Notes under the pieces: model-generated
Told to the model about the DNA's origin: nothing
What the model saw: the letters and a program-made list of their open reading frames with translations, nothing else
Database searches by the model: none
Source of the DNA: RYN-230 sp963834705
Lineage (GTDB): Bacteria; Actinomycetota; Actinomycetes; Streptosporangiales; Streptosporangiaceae
Length of the DNA stretch: 64,000 nucleotides
Assembly (NCBI GenBank): GCA_963834705.1
Contig: CAWICV010000003.1
Coordinates: 22,586 to 86,585, forward strand
Direction of reading: 5' to 3'
In this document: in pieces, positions 7,566 through 16,049 of the stretch
Layout of the letters: each line of letters opens with the position of its first letter
Numbering within the stretch: position 1 is the first letter of the stretch
Program-made: the position numbers and the translations under genes

Positions 7566-8392
7566 GCCGCCTGCGGCGCCGTGCTGGCGATGCGCTCCCG
7601 CAGGAAGCCAAGGGCGTGTGCGAGCAGCCGGGACACGTGCATCTGGGAGATGCCCAGCGCGCGGCCGATCTCAGCCTGGGTCATGTCGCCGTAGAACCGC
7701 ATCATCAGGATGCGCTGCTCGCGCTGCGGCAGTTCGGCCCAGTGTGCCTGCACTGCCTCCATGCGCAGCATGTGCTCCATAGCCGGGTCATCCTGGCCCA
7801 GCGCGTCGCCCAGGGTGGGCGCGTCCGGCGCCTCGGCGAGCGGTGCGTCCAGCGAAGCGGGCTGCATCATCATGTCGGCCTGCAGCGCCTCGCGCACCTC
7901 GGCTTCGGTGCACCCGACCGCTGCGGCCAGGTCTGCGTGACTGGGCTGGTGGCCCTCCTGCTGGGTTACGTCGCGGGTGGCCCGGCGCAGTTCCAGCAGC
8001 CGTTCCTGGACCGGCCGTTCCACGTGCACCTGCCAGCGCTTGTCCCGGAAGTAGCGCTTCAGTTCCCCGCTGATGCACGGCTGGGCATAGGCGGCCAGGT
8101 TCCGGCCGAAACTGGGGTCGAAGTTGTTGATTGCCTTGACCAGGCCCAGGTACCCGACCTGCATCAGGTCCTCGGTCGGTTCCGGGCTGCGGCGGTACCG
8201 GTTGACGCAGGCCCGGACCAGCCCGCGGTAGCGCCGGATGAGGAGCTCACAGGCGGCGGACCGGTGGGTGCTGCCCGTGGGCAGCGAGTGGACCAGCTCC
8301 AGCAGGTCTCCGTCGCTGCTTGACTCGGTGGCGGTGGACTCCGGTTCCCGGTCCAACGCGGCTGACTCGTGCCTCGTGTCAAGCATTTCCAT
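7562..8392 (-). CDS. RNA polymerase sigma factor, SigB/SigF family
   Basis: This is a group 3 sigma-70 factor of the stress/sporulation type. Region 2 includes LLIRRYRGLVRACVNRYRR, TEDLMQVGYLGLVKAINNFD and the -10-recognition stretch with AAYAQPCISGELKRYFRDK. Region 3 follows (ELRRATRDVTQQ...), and region 4 ends in the helix-turn-helix MTQAEIGRALGISQMHVSRL. Such factors are usually held by an anti-sigma kinase, but none is adjacent here. ATG 8392 gives 276 residues; an upstream in-frame ATG at 8449 is possible and no clear ribosome site decides between them. Confidence 0.9.
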   Translation of the reverse strand: MEMLDTRHESAALDREPESTATESSSDGDLLELVHSLPTGSTHRSAACELLIRRYRGLVRACVNRYRRSPEPTEDLMQVGYLGLVKAINNFDPSFGRNLAAYAQPCISGELKRYFRDKRWQVHVERPVQERLLELRRATRDVTQQEGHQPSHADLAAAVGCTEAEVREALQADMMMQPASLDAPLAEAPDAPTLGDALGQDDPAMEHMLRMEAVQAHWAELPQREQRILMMRFYGDMTQAEIGRALGISQMHVSRLLAHALGFLRERIASTAPQAA

Positions 8393-8506
8393 ATGACAAT
8401 CATTGCACGGTGGATGCGAGGCTGGCAACCGCCCCCGGCTGTGCTCCATAACCGCCGCGGGTGCGTCTTGTATGCGTCACCGGTGGGGTGCGAGAGGAAG
8501 GCACGA

Positions 8507-9010
8507 ATGCGATACCGGGCGATGGCCATGACGGCGGCGGCGGTCACGGCGGGGCTGACGGTGGCGGCGTGCTCGGCGGCCAGCCCGGGCCCGGCCAAGA
8601 GCAGCCGGCGGCCCCGCCCCGTGCACACCGCGCCGCTCAGCGAGCCCAGTACCGTGGCGGCGGTGCGCGCCGATGCCGCCGACTATCTCTCCCTGGCCTC
8701 GGCCGGCCAGTTCGCCATCACCTACCAGATGCTCAGCGCCAGCGCTCGGCGGGCGATCACCCAGCAGGCCTGGGTGGCCGTGCACCAGGCCTGCGCCGGT
8801 ACCAGCTATAAGATCGAGCAGCTGGCGGTGGCGGGCAAGACGGCCACGGTGGCCGTCGCGCTGACCGGTGGCCACCCGGGAACGCTGACCGAGACGTTCG
8901 TGTACGCGGCCGGGTCCTGGGGCGTCTCGCCCGAACTGGCTCCGTACCAGCACGGCAGCGTGTCCGCCGACGTGGCCGCGGCCAAGGCCCAGGGCAGCTG
9001 CGCCAGCTAG
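8507..9010 (+). CDS. putative lipoprotein
   Basis: The 167-residue product has a lipoprotein signal: a short basic start (MRYR), a hydrophobic Ala/Thr stretch and the lipobox V-A-A-C near residue 22. The mature part starts with a Ser/Pro/Arg-rich linker, followed by a compact alpha/beta region resembling small NTF2- or DUF4878-like extracellular domains (YLSLASAGQFAITYQMLS, ...FVYAAGSWGVSP). It is predicted to be attached to the outer face of the membrane. ATG 8507 follows AGAGGAAG; the longer upstream frame is excluded because it would bury the signal peptide. Confidence 0.75.
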   Translation: MRYRAMAMTAAAVTAGLTVAACSAASPGPAKSSRRPRPVHTAPLSEPSTVAAVRADAADYLSLASAGQFAITYQMLSASARRAITQQAWVAVHQACAGTSYKIEQLAVAGKTATVAVALTGGHPGTLTETFVYAAGSWGVSPELAPYQHGSVSADVAAAKAQGSCAS

Positions 9011-9099
9011 CCGGGCCCGGGCCCAGCCCGGGAACCTTGCCAGTGGCCAGCCGTCCTCTCGGCGGTACCGTGGGTACAGGTGGGGTAAAGGAGACAGCC

Positions 9100-9531
9100 A
9101 TGCGCTCAGCCGGCGGTACGTTCCTCAGCCTGTGCGGCGTCGCCGTCGTCGTGGGCGGCCTGGCGGCCGCGCTGGCCCTGCTGCTCATCCCGCTGCGGCT
9201 GGTGGCGGTGACGGGCGGCATCGGTTACTGCGGGCCCGGCCTGAGCTCCGACAACGCGGTGCAGGTGCGGGCCAACCCGGGGATCGTGAACACCGGAGGC
9301 GGCGGTGGCCAGCAGGCGCCGGCGGCCGCGCAACGCCAGCTCGAGCGGGTGTGTACCAACCAGGCCAACGGGCGGCTGATCGCGGCGGCCGGCACCGCCG
9401 CGGTAGCGCTGCTGGCCGGCGTGCCGCTGATCGCGGTCGGCCGCCGCCGTCAGGACAGCATCGCGGCGTCCTCGCCCGGGCCGTCGTCGCTGAGCAGTTC
9501 CGGTACCTCTGGCAGCACCGTCTGGAAGTAA
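9100..9531 (+). CDS. small membrane protein, unknown function
   Basis: A 143-residue protein starts at ATG 9100 behind AAAGGAG. It has two hydrophobic helices (about residues 10-37 and 88-110) separated by an extracytoplasmic loop with two cysteines and a Gly-rich run. The last 27 residues are Ser/Gly-rich and are encoded antisense to the end of the convergent DUF4032 gene (82-nt overlap), so the true C-terminus may have been extended by loss of an earlier stop. No family recognised. Confidence 0.6.
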   Translation: MRSAGGTFLSLCGVAVVVGGLAAALALLLIPLRLVAVTGGIGYCGPGLSSDNAVQVRANPGIVNTGGGGGQQAPAAAQRQLERVCTNQANGRLIAAAGTAAVALLAGVPLIAVGRRRQDSIAASSPGPSSLSSSGTSGSTVWK

Positions 9532-10688
9532 GACCGGGCGGCCGCTTCCGTCCCCACGTCGGTCCGGGCCGCCTCGGACATGTACCAGCGGTGCTCCAGG
9601 ATCTCGTGGAAGATCTCCGCGGGCGGCAGGCGGCCACGCAGTTCCTCCGGTATGGCGGCGATCACCGGATCGTAGACGTCGCTCAGCCACTGGCTGGCCG
9701 CGACCATGTCGGACACTGGGTGGCCGCGCTGCTGTTCCAGATAGGCGCGGTAGCTGGCGACGTCGTTGAGCAGCCGGCGGGCCTGGTTCTCCTCCGCGGC
9801 CAGCCCGGTGCGCAGGAACAGCTGGCGGCTGTGGTGCCCGGACTCGGCCACCCTGGTCCGCAGCCGCAGCCGGTTCCCGTCCGGGCTGCTGATCAGCTCC
9901 ACCTCGTCCACGTCGAAGCCGAGCTCGTTGAGCCGGCGTAGCCGGTTGGCGATGCGGAATCGCTGGTCGTCCGGGTGCAGCAGTTCCTCCCGGGTCAATT
10001 CGTCCCAGAGCAGCGCATGGCGCCGGGGCAGCTCGGCCGCGATCTCCAGCGGGTCCACGTCCGGGCTGAGCAGCTCGCCGGCCTGCAGGTCGAGCAGTTC
10101 GCCGTAGACGCGCTCCTCGGCCAGGTCCAGGTCGTAATTCCGCTGCCCGGCGGTCAGGGTCGGGTGCATCTCGCTGGTCTCCGCGTCGACCAGGTAGGCC
10201 TCCAGGGTGCCCGCGTCATACCGGAACAGGGTGTTGGACAGCGAGCAGTCCCCCCAGAAGAAACCGCACAGATGCAGCCGCACCAACAGCTCGACCAGGG
10301 CGTCGAGCAGCCGGTCGGTGGGCGGCCCGCCACGCGAACTGGAGAACACGGCCCGGTAGGTGGTGGAGTAGTCCAGGAACCGGGTGACCAGGATCGCGTC
10401 CATGTCCGGCCCGCGGTCCACCACCACGCCCACCACGTGCACGGCGGGTACACCGAGTTCCGCGAGCTTGCGCAGCAGCCGGTACTCGCGCCGGGCCAGG
10501 TTCTCGTTGATCGCCTTCAGCGCGTACAGCTCGCCGTTGTCGGCGACGAACCGGACGATGTGCCGGGAGATGCCGCGCTGGCGGATCTCCACCAGCCTCG
10601 GGTCCCGCCACTCTTCCAGCGGCTGTCTCCAGGGCAGGGTGAGCAGGCCAGCCGCCTCCTCGGTGGGCGGGCTGAACACGAACCGCAC
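9450..10688 (-). CDS. DUF4032 domain protein with a kinase-like N-terminal fold
   Basis: This 412-residue protein matches the actinobacterial DUF4032 family: an N-terminal lipopolysaccharide-kinase-like fold followed by the DUF4032 region. Kinase-like features are the lysine strand ELYALKAINENLARREYRLL, a hinge with a proline-glycine-rich segment, the catalytic-loop equivalent FFWGDCSLSNTLFR (Asp and Asn retained) and the metal-loop equivalent YLVDAET. The C-terminal part is helical (RRLLNDVASYRAYLEQQ...). Activity and substrate are unknown. It is monocistronic on the minus strand and converges on the small membrane protein gene. Confidence 0.8.
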   Translation of the reverse strand: MRFVFSPPTEEAAGLLTLPWRQPLEEWRDPRLVEIRQRGISRHIVRFVADNGELYALKAINENLARREYRLLRKLAELGVPAVHVVGVVVDRGPDMDAILVTRFLDYSTTYRAVFSSSRGGPPTDRLLDALVELLVRLHLCGFFWGDCSLSNTLFRYDAGTLEAYLVDAETSEMHPTLTAGQRNYDLDLAEERVYGELLDLQAGELLSPDVDPLEIAAELPRRHALLWDELTREELLHPDDQRFRIANRLRRLNELGFDVDEVELISSPDGNRLRLRTRVAESGHHSRQLFLRTGLAAEENQARRLLNDVASYRAYLEQQRGHPVSDMVAASQWLSDVYDPVIAAIPEELRGRLPPAEIFHEILEHRWYMSEAARTDVGTEAAARSYFQTVLPEVPELLSDDGPGEDAAMLS

Positions 10689-10833
10689 GGTCCTCGCCTT
10701 CCTGGCTGTTGCCTGAATCTCATTGGTACAGCAGGTAAACCCCAGTTAATGTGCCGCCGTCCCTGACCTACAGGGACTTTCTACCGTCTATGCTGCGTAC
10801 CCGGATGGGGCGCGATCTTCCGGAGAGGGCGGC

Positions 10834-12156
10834 ATGCGCATCACGGTAATCGGCACCGGGTACCTCGGGGCAGTGCATGCCGCGTGCATGGCCGAGATCG
10901 GTCACGATGTCCTCGGCGTGGACAGCGACGTCGCCAAGGTCACCGCGTTGCGCGAGGGCCGGGCGCCGTTCTTCGAGCCCGAGTTCGAGGACATCCTGGT
11001 CCGCGCGGTCGGCTCCGGGAAGCTGCGCTTCAGCACCTCGCTGGCCGAGGCGGGCCAGTTCGGCGAGGTGCACTTCATCTGCGTCGGCACCCCGCAACTG
11101 CCGGACGCGTCCGGCGCGGACCTGCGCCACATCGAGGCGGTCATCGACGGCCTGGCCCCGCACCTGACCGGGGACTGCCTGGTGGCGGGCAAGTCCACGG
11201 TGCCGGTCGGCACCGCCGCCCGGCTGGCGGCCCGGATCACCGAGCTGGCCCCGGCCGGCCGGCGCGCGGAGCTGGCCTGGAATCCGGAGTTCCTCCGGGA
11301 GGGTTACGCCGTCCGGGACACGCTGCAGCCGGACCGGATCGTGGTGGGATCGACGTCGGAAGCGGCCGACAGAACGCTGCGCGCGGTGTACGCCCCGGTG
11401 CTGGATTCCGGCACGCCCTACCTGGCGACCGATCTGGCCACCGCGGAACTGGTGAAGGTGGCGGCGAACGCGTTCCTGGCCACCAAGATTTCCTTCATCA
11501 ACGCGGTGGCCAACGTGTGCGACGCGGCCGGGGCGGACGTTATGACGCTGGCCGACGCGCTCGGCCACGACACCCGGATCGGGCGGCGTTTCCTGACCCC
11601 GGGCCTCGGGTTCGGCGGCGGCTGCCTGTCCAAGGACATCCGGGCGTTCCTGGCCCGGGCTGACGAGCTGGGTGTGGGCGACTCGCTGCAGTTCCTCCGC
11701 GAGGTGGACAAGATCAACGTGGCCCAGCGCGGGCTGGCGGTGGATGTGGCCCGGGAACTGGCCGGTGGCTCGTTCACTGGCCGGAATGTGGCCGTGCTGG
11801 GCGCTGCCTTCAAGCCGGACACCGACGACGTGCGTGACTCGCCCGCGCTGAGCGTGGCCGCCGCGATCCAGGCTGAGGGCGCGGTGGTGCGCGTGCACGA
11901 CCCCCGGGCCAGCTACAACGCCCGCAAAGTGTGCCCGGCGCTGGACTACGCCGAAGAGGCGGTCAAGGCCTGCGAGGCAGCTGACGTCGTGCTGCACCTG
12001 ACCGAGTGGCGCGAGTACCGGGCGATCGACCCGGTCCAGCTCAGGTCAGTGGTCCGGGCGCCGCGGCTGCTCGATGGCCGCAACGTGCTGCCGCTCGGCG
12101 CGTGGCAGGCGGCGGGCTGGACCGTGCGGACGCTGGGCGCGGCCAGGCGGCCCTGA
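10834..12156 (+). CDS. UDP-glucose 6-dehydrogenase
   Basis: The 440-residue enzyme oxidises UDP-glucose to UDP-glucuronate with two NAD+. Seen in order are the NAD-binding motif ITVIGTGYLGAVHA, VGTPQ (residues 84-88), NPEFLREG with the catalytic Glu, the ELVKVAANAFLATKISF helix (Lys208), and the active-site cysteine C264 in GFGGGCLSKD. The usual GGSCFPKD has become GGGCLSKD, which leaves the cysteine and lysine in place. A GAGAGGGCGG precedes the ATG. It faces the UDP-glucuronate decarboxylase-like gene with only 9 nt between stops, so the pair forms a short UDP-glucose to UDP-xylose route. Confidence 0.93.
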   Translation: MRITVIGTGYLGAVHAACMAEIGHDVLGVDSDVAKVTALREGRAPFFEPEFEDILVRAVGSGKLRFSTSLAEAGQFGEVHFICVGTPQLPDASGADLRHIEAVIDGLAPHLTGDCLVAGKSTVPVGTAARLAARITELAPAGRRAELAWNPEFLREGYAVRDTLQPDRIVVGSTSEAADRTLRAVYAPVLDSGTPYLATDLATAELVKVAANAFLATKISFINAVANVCDAAGADVMTLADALGHDTRIGRRFLTPGLGFGGGCLSKDIRAFLARADELGVGDSLQFLREVDKINVAQRGLAVDVARELAGGSFTGRNVAVLGAAFKPDTDDVRDSPALSVAAAIQAEGAVVRVHDPRASYNARKVCPALDYAEEAVKACEAADVVLHLTEWREYRAIDPVQLRSVVRAPRLLDGRNVLPLGAWQAAGWTVRTLGAARRP

Positions 12157-12165
12157 GCGCAGCCG

Positions 12166-13131
12166 TCAGCCCAGGTTCGTGGCGGAGGCCAGGCGGACTT
12201 CCTCCGGGCGGGAGCGGAACCACTCCACGGTCCGGCGGATCCCGTCCTCGGCCCGCACCTCCGGCTTCCAGCCGAGCAGATCGCTGGCCCGGGTGATGAC
12301 CGGGCAGCGCCGGGCCGGGTCGTCGACCGGCAGCGGCACGTTTTCCACGGTCGAGACGGACCCGGTTATCCGGAGCACGAGCTGGGCGAATTCGGCGACC
12401 GTGAATTCCTCCGGGTTGCCCAGATTCACCGGCCCGCGCTCGGTGCAGTCGATCATGCTCACGATGCCCCGGATAAGGTCATCGACATAGCAGAAGCTGC
12501 GGGTCTGGCTGCCATCTCCGTAAATGGTCAGCGGATCGCCGTTCAGTGCCTGAGTGATGAAATTCGTCACAATACGGCCGTCCCGGGCGCTCATGCGCGG
12601 CCCGAACGTGTTGAAAATCCTGACGATCCCCACGTTAACCCCGCGCGAATCCCCATAGGCCCGGGTCAGCGCCTCGGCGAATCGCTTGGCCTCGTCATAA
12701 ACGCTGCGCGGGCCCACCGGGTTGACATTGCCCCAATATTCTTCGGGCTGCGGGTGAACGGCCGGATCACCGTACACCTCGCTGGTGGAGGCGAGGACGA
12801 AGCGCGCCTGGTGGCGCTCGGCCAGCCGCAGTGCATTCTCGGTACCCCGGCTGCCGACCGCGAGCGTCTCCAGCGGCAGCCGGTGGTAGTCCGGGGGGGA
12901 AGCGGGGCTGGCCAGGTGGGCCACCGCGTCCACCGGTCCCGGCATATCCAGCCCGTCGCTGACGTCGGATTCCAGCAGGGTGAATGCAGGCCGGCCAATC
13001 AGGTGCGCGACGTTATCGGGCCGGCCGGTGGCGAAGTTGTCCACGCAAACCGCGGCGTCACCGCGGGCAATTATGGCGTCACATAGGTGCGAACCAAGAA
13101 AACCGGCACCACCTGTCACGACGATTCGCAT
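12166..13131 (-). CDS. NAD-dependent UDP-glucuronate decarboxylase (UDP-xylose synthase)-like epimerase
   Basis: This is a 321-residue extended short-chain dehydrogenase. The N-terminus is VTGGAGFLGSHLCDAI with D31 binding the adenosine ribose. UXS-type signatures are LASPASPPDYHRLPLETL, STSEVYGDPAVHPQPEEYWG with the Ser117/Glu118 pair, RSVYDEAKRFAE holding Tyr145 and Lys149, and RIFNTFGPRM. These fit UDP-glucuronate decarboxylases better than dTDP-glucose dehydratases. The product would be UDP-xylose (or the 4-keto-pentose) for cell-surface or natural-product glycosylation. It converges with the UDP-glucose dehydrogenase gene, which makes its substrate. Confidence 0.88.
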   Translation of the reverse strand: MRIVVTGGAGFLGSHLCDAIIARGDAAVCVDNFATGRPDNVAHLIGRPAFTLLESDVSDGLDMPGPVDAVAHLASPASPPDYHRLPLETLAVGSRGTENALRLAERHQARFVLASTSEVYGDPAVHPQPEEYWGNVNPVGPRSVYDEAKRFAEALTRAYGDSRGVNVGIVRIFNTFGPRMSARDGRIVTNFITQALNGDPLTIYGDGSQTRSFCYVDDLIRGIVSMIDCTERGPVNLGNPEEFTVAEFAQLVLRITGSVSTVENVPLPVDDPARRCPVITRASDLLGWKPEVRAEDGIRRTVEWFRSRPEEVRLASATNLG

Positions 13132-13276
13132 GCTTCTCCCGGGTAACTCCGGCGCTCGGGCGCTGATATCAGCCTATTAATCCAGTGGGAAAGACCGGAA
13201 TAGGTTTGTGCCAATAACCTAGCATTGCCCGGGTCCGCCCGGGGCTGTTCAGCTCAGTGTAGCCACGCCCTTGGGG

Positions 13277-13849
13277 TCAGCTTGGCGCGGGCGGGACTAT
13301 GACGATCATGGTCATGATCACCGGCGCTGGCCCGCCGTTGCGGTAGGAGTGCGGCAGGCCACCGGAGAACCGGGCGGCCTGGCCCGCGCCGACCTGGTGG
13401 GTTGCCCCGGCCACGGTCAGCGTCAGCATGCCGCTCTCCACCCAGACGAGCTCGCGGGTGGCCGGCATGTGTGCATCACCGCCCCAGCCTTCGCCGGGCT
13501 GCACTGTCCAGCGCCACAGCTCGGCGGCCCAGGGAGCGTCGGTGGCCGCGATGATGGTGCCGGTCCCGCCGGCCGGGCCGCGCCACAGCACCCGGCTGGT
13601 CTCCGCCGCGGTGATCTGCACGCCGGGCTGGTCGGCCACCTCGACCAGCCTGGTTACCGGCACCCCGAACGCGTCGCTGAGCCGGGCCAGCGTGGCCAGG
13701 TTCGGGTTGGACCGGCCCTGCTCCAGCGCGACCAGCACGCCCTTGCTCACCCCGGACCGGGCGGCCAGCTGGTCGAGTGACCAGCCACGCTCGGCGCGGA
13801 GCAGCTGCATGGTGCCGGCCAGCGCGACGGTTATGTCATGTGCGGGCAT
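13277..13849 (-). CDS. XRE-family regulator with C-terminal cupin domain
   Basis: The 190-residue protein has an N-terminal helix-turn-helix (about 12-66: RGWSLDQLAARSGVSKGVLV, EQGRSNPNLATLARLSDAFG) and a small-molecule-binding cupin barrel (about 105-185, with TVQPGEGWGGDAHMPATREL and GAGQAARFSGGLPHSY). Such regulators usually control a neighbouring transporter or catabolic gene and sense a ligand in the cupin. It is divergent from an EamA transporter across a 93-bp gap that holds a long palindrome, so it probably represses both genes. Confidence 0.88.
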   Translation of the reverse strand: MPAHDITVALAGTMQLLRAERGWSLDQLAARSGVSKGVLVALEQGRSNPNLATLARLSDAFGVPVTRLVEVADQPGVQITAAETSRVLWRGPAGGTGTIIAATDAPWAAELWRWTVQPGEGWGGDAHMPATRELVWVESGMLTLTVAGATHQVGAGQAARFSGGLPHSYRNGGPAPVIMTMIVIVPPAPS

Positions 13850-13875
13850 CGTTTATCCGTTTCACCCAGCCTCGT

Positions 13876-13917
13876 TCGGTCGGTATAGTGAACTACACAG
13901 TTCATCGTACTGACCGA
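13876..13917. promoter_or_regulatory. large palindrome, likely operator of the cupin-HTH regulator
   Basis: Two 19-nt arms (TCGGTCGGTATAGTGAACT and AGTTCATCGTACTGACCGA) flank a 4-nt ACAC centre and match at 15 of 19 positions as an inverted repeat. The site fills the middle of the gap between the divergent regulator and transporter genes and includes TATAGT, a plausible -10 hexamer. Confidence 0.7.
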
Positions 13918-13942
13918 CGTCGGCCACCCCGGGGAGTTCTCT

Positions 13943-14794
13943 GTGGTCATTGTCTTCGCTCTGGCCGCCGCCGTGCTGTACGGGAGTGCCGACTTCCTCG
14001 GTGGCGCGGCGTCCCGCCGGCTGCGGGCCTCGTCCGTGCTGACCGTCTCCGCCCCGGTCGGCGCGGCCGTCCTGCTGCTCGCCGCGCTGCTGGCCGGTGG
14101 CTCGCCCGCGCTGGCCGGAATCCCGTGGGCGGCCGCCGCGGGCGCGTGCGGCGGCGTCGGGCTCATCGTCTTCTACGCCGGCCTGGCCGCCGGGCCGATG
14201 CGCGTGGTCGCCCCGGTGTCCGCGCTGGTGTCCACGGTGCTCCCGGTGGGGGTGGCGATCGCCTCCGGGGAGCGGCCCGGGCTGGCCGTCTATGCCGGTG
14301 GCCTCATCTGCGTGCTGGCCACCGTGCTGGTCAGCATGGAGGGAAGGCGGCCAGGCCGGCCGTCCGGCCACCCTCCGGTGACCCGCGGGCTGGCCTATGG
14401 GACCGTGGCCGGGATCATGTTCGGCCTGTTCTTCGTGTTCCTGCGGGTGGCGGCGACGTCCGGGGTGCTCTGGCCGAGCGCGCTGTCCCGGTCCACGGGG
14501 GCGGCCATCCTGCTCGGGGTGGCGGTCTGGGCGGGCGCGCCGCCAGCCTGGCGCGGCGCCAGCCCGCGGGTGCTGGCCGCGGTGATCGGGTCGGGGCTGC
14601 TCGACGCCGTCGCGAACGTCTGCTACGTGCTGGCCACCCGGGCCGGCCTGTTCGGCGTCGCGGTCGTGCTGACCTCGCTGTACCCGGGTGTCACCGTGCT
14701 GCTGGCCCGGCTGGTGCTGGGGGAGCGGATCCGGCCGCTGCAACTGGCCGGGCTGCTGCTGGCCATCGCCGGCATCGCGGTGGTCAGCATGTGA
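13943..14794 (+). CDS. EamA/DMT family transporter
   Basis: This 283-residue protein has ten predicted membrane helices in two EamA repeats. Typical pieces are VLYGSADFLGGAASRR at the start, the GPMRVVAPVSALVSTVLPV segment ending repeat 1, and the equivalent FGVAVVLTSLYPGVTVLLARLVLGERI in repeat 2. DMT proteins export amino acids, metabolites or drugs; the substrate is unknown. GTG 13943 follows GGGGA by about 8 nt. It is divergent from the cupin-HTH regulator, which likely controls it. Confidence 0.9.
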   Translation: MVIVFALAAAVLYGSADFLGGAASRRLRASSVLTVSAPVGAAVLLLAALLAGGSPALAGIPWAAAAGACGGVGLIVFYAGLAAGPMRVVAPVSALVSTVLPVGVAIASGERPGLAVYAGGLICVLATVLVSMEGRRPGRPSGHPPVTRGLAYGTVAGIMFGLFFVFLRVAATSGVLWPSALSRSTGAAILLGVAVWAGAPPAWRGASPRVLAAVIGSGLLDAVANVCYVLATRAGLFGVAVVLTSLYPGVTVLLARLVLGERIRPLQLAGLLLAIAGIAVVSM

Positions 14795-14809
14795 CCAGCC
14801 CCTCCGGAC

Positions 14810-14848
14810 TCGTGCTGCCGGACGATCGCCGATCGTCCGGCAGCACGA
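14810..14848. terminator. perfect 18-bp hairpin between convergent genes
   Basis: TCGTGCTGCCGGACGATC (14810-14827) and its exact complement (14831-14848) surround a 3-nt loop. It lies between the convergent transporter and PH-domain genes. It has no T-tract, so it would act as a bidirectional stem-only terminator. Confidence 0.75.
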
Positions 14849-14887
14849 ACCCCGGGGAAGGGGGCCTAACTCGCCCAGGCTGGCACG

Positions 14888-15553
14888 TCAGTCATCGCCA
14901 ACGTCTCTATTCTCGGCGATGAGAGTGTCCCCTGACACCGTCTTCCGGCCCTTGCACAGCGGGCACAGGTAGGTGCTCTCCTCGCCGTCCTCGTTATGCT
15001 GCACGAGCACGCCCTGGCCGTCGCACTGCGGGCAGGGAATCTTCTCCGCGGGGAAGATCAGGGCGCAGATTTCCAGGTAAAGCTGTTCCGGGTAGGGCAC
15101 ATGGTCGATGGCCCGCAGCGCCTGGTCCTGGCCCGCTGACTCCAGGATGAATGAGCCATAGCCCAGCAGCCTTCCCGTCGTGTTGCGCTGGAAGCTCATG
15201 TCGGTCACCTTGACCAGCGGCATCATGGCGATCTTGCGGGTGAACACCCCGCTGGCCTCAAGCATCCGGTCGGAGGTCACCACAAAGTAGTCCTCGGACC
15301 ACTCCCAGGTCTTGAAGCCTAGGTAGGCCAGGAAGATCAGGCAGATGACGAGCAGCACGAGGGTGGCGTCATGGGTGTGCAGCAAGACCGTGCTGCCGAG
15401 GACGATCGAGATCAGGATGGCGCCGAGCGCGAGCGCGATCGGGACGATCAGCACCGCCGGGTGCTTACGTACCGTGATCACCTGGTGCTCATGCGGCAGC
15501 AGGTACTTGTTCACCGAAGCGGGACCCGCGTTCCGCGGCGTGATCAGCCTCAT
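14888..15553 (-). CDS. PH-domain membrane protein with C-terminal DnaJ-like zinc ribbon
   Basis: This is a 221-residue protein. Residues 1-30 are cytosolic; two membrane helices follow (about 33-58 and 63-83), then a bacterial PH (bPH2-like) domain with YFVVTSDRMLEASGVFTRK and MPLVKVTDMSFQRN. The C-terminus adds C174-P-Q-C177-D-G-Q-G and C197-P-L-C200-K-G-R, the CxxCxGxG pattern of the DnaJ zinc-binding domain. PH-type membrane proteins of this kind are common in actinobacteria, but a DnaJ-like ribbon on the tail is unusual. ATG 15553 is favoured since the upstream extension is not protein-like. A 51-residue membrane peptide gene lies 7 nt upstream. Confidence 0.8.
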   Translation of the reverse strand: MRLITPRNAGPASVNKYLLPHEHQVITVRKHPAVLIVPIALALGAILISIVLGSTVLLHTHDATLVLLVICLIFLAYLGFKTWEWSEDYFVVTSDRMLEASGVFTRKIAMMPLVKVTDMSFQRNTTGRLLGYGSFILESAGQDQALRAIDHVPYPEQLYLEICALIFPAEKIPCPQCDGQGVLVQHNEDGEESTYLCPLCKGRKTVSGDTLIAENRDVGDD

Positions 15554-15560
15554 CGAAGGC

Positions 15561-15716
15561 TCAGATGGACTGGAAGAAGGTGGCCAGTGAGTTACCGGCG
15601 GACTTGAGGCCGTCGAGCATGTTGTGTACCGCATGCCCGGCCGCAGTCGGCTGTGTCACCAGGTAAAACGCCAGGAACGCGACAACAGCCCAGCCGAGGA
15701 TCTGCTTGATCTTCAT
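15561..15716 (-). CDS. small single-pass membrane protein (51 aa)
   Basis: Reading leftward from ATG 15716 gives a 51-residue peptide. It begins MKIKQILGWAVVAFLAFYLV, a short basic start plus one membrane helix, and ends in an amphipathic stretch (NMLDGLKSAGNSLATFFQSI). TGGGAG sits about 6 nt upstream as a good ribosome site. It ends 7 nt before the PH-domain gene and is surely co-transcribed with it. Function unknown; a small partner or stabiliser of the PH-domain membrane protein is an inference from position only. Confidence 0.75.
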   Translation of the reverse strand: MKIKQILGWAVVAFLAFYLVTQPTAAGHAVHNMLDGLKSAGNSLATFFQSI

Positions 15717-16049
15717 GGTCAACTCCCAGGTCGCGCGCGCCTCAGACTGTTAACTCAGTTTAGCTCAGCGTAATCGCTTTACCAATGCTTCCCGATCCGC
15801 AGGCAGCCACCGTACCTTGATCCCCGCCCAGCGCTGAGGTCACTCACCTCAGCATCGTGGAAAATTGGGGACCCGCGGGGCAGTTGGGGCACGTTCACGG
15901 GTTTGCTTACTATAGGTACACATCTGCCTGCCTGGGGTAGTGAGTCAATATCCGTGCTTCAGTAGTCCTGCTGACGCCGCGGATTCGCACACGGGCATGC
16001 GGCCGATCTGACACCATTCCTTGGGCAGACAGCGCTGATGAGGTGGGCG
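15717..16049. other. divergent intergenic region (333 bp) with a hairpin and a promoter-like site
   Basis: No gene is seen in this stretch. It includes a perfect 8-bp inverted repeat GCTGAGGT-cactc-ACCTCAGC at 15833-15853, a TATAGG hexamer near 15911 that could be a -10 site for the rightward tadA-region genes, and a locally AT-richer segment near 15755-15785 that may promote the leftward peptide/PH-domain pair. Confidence 0.5.
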
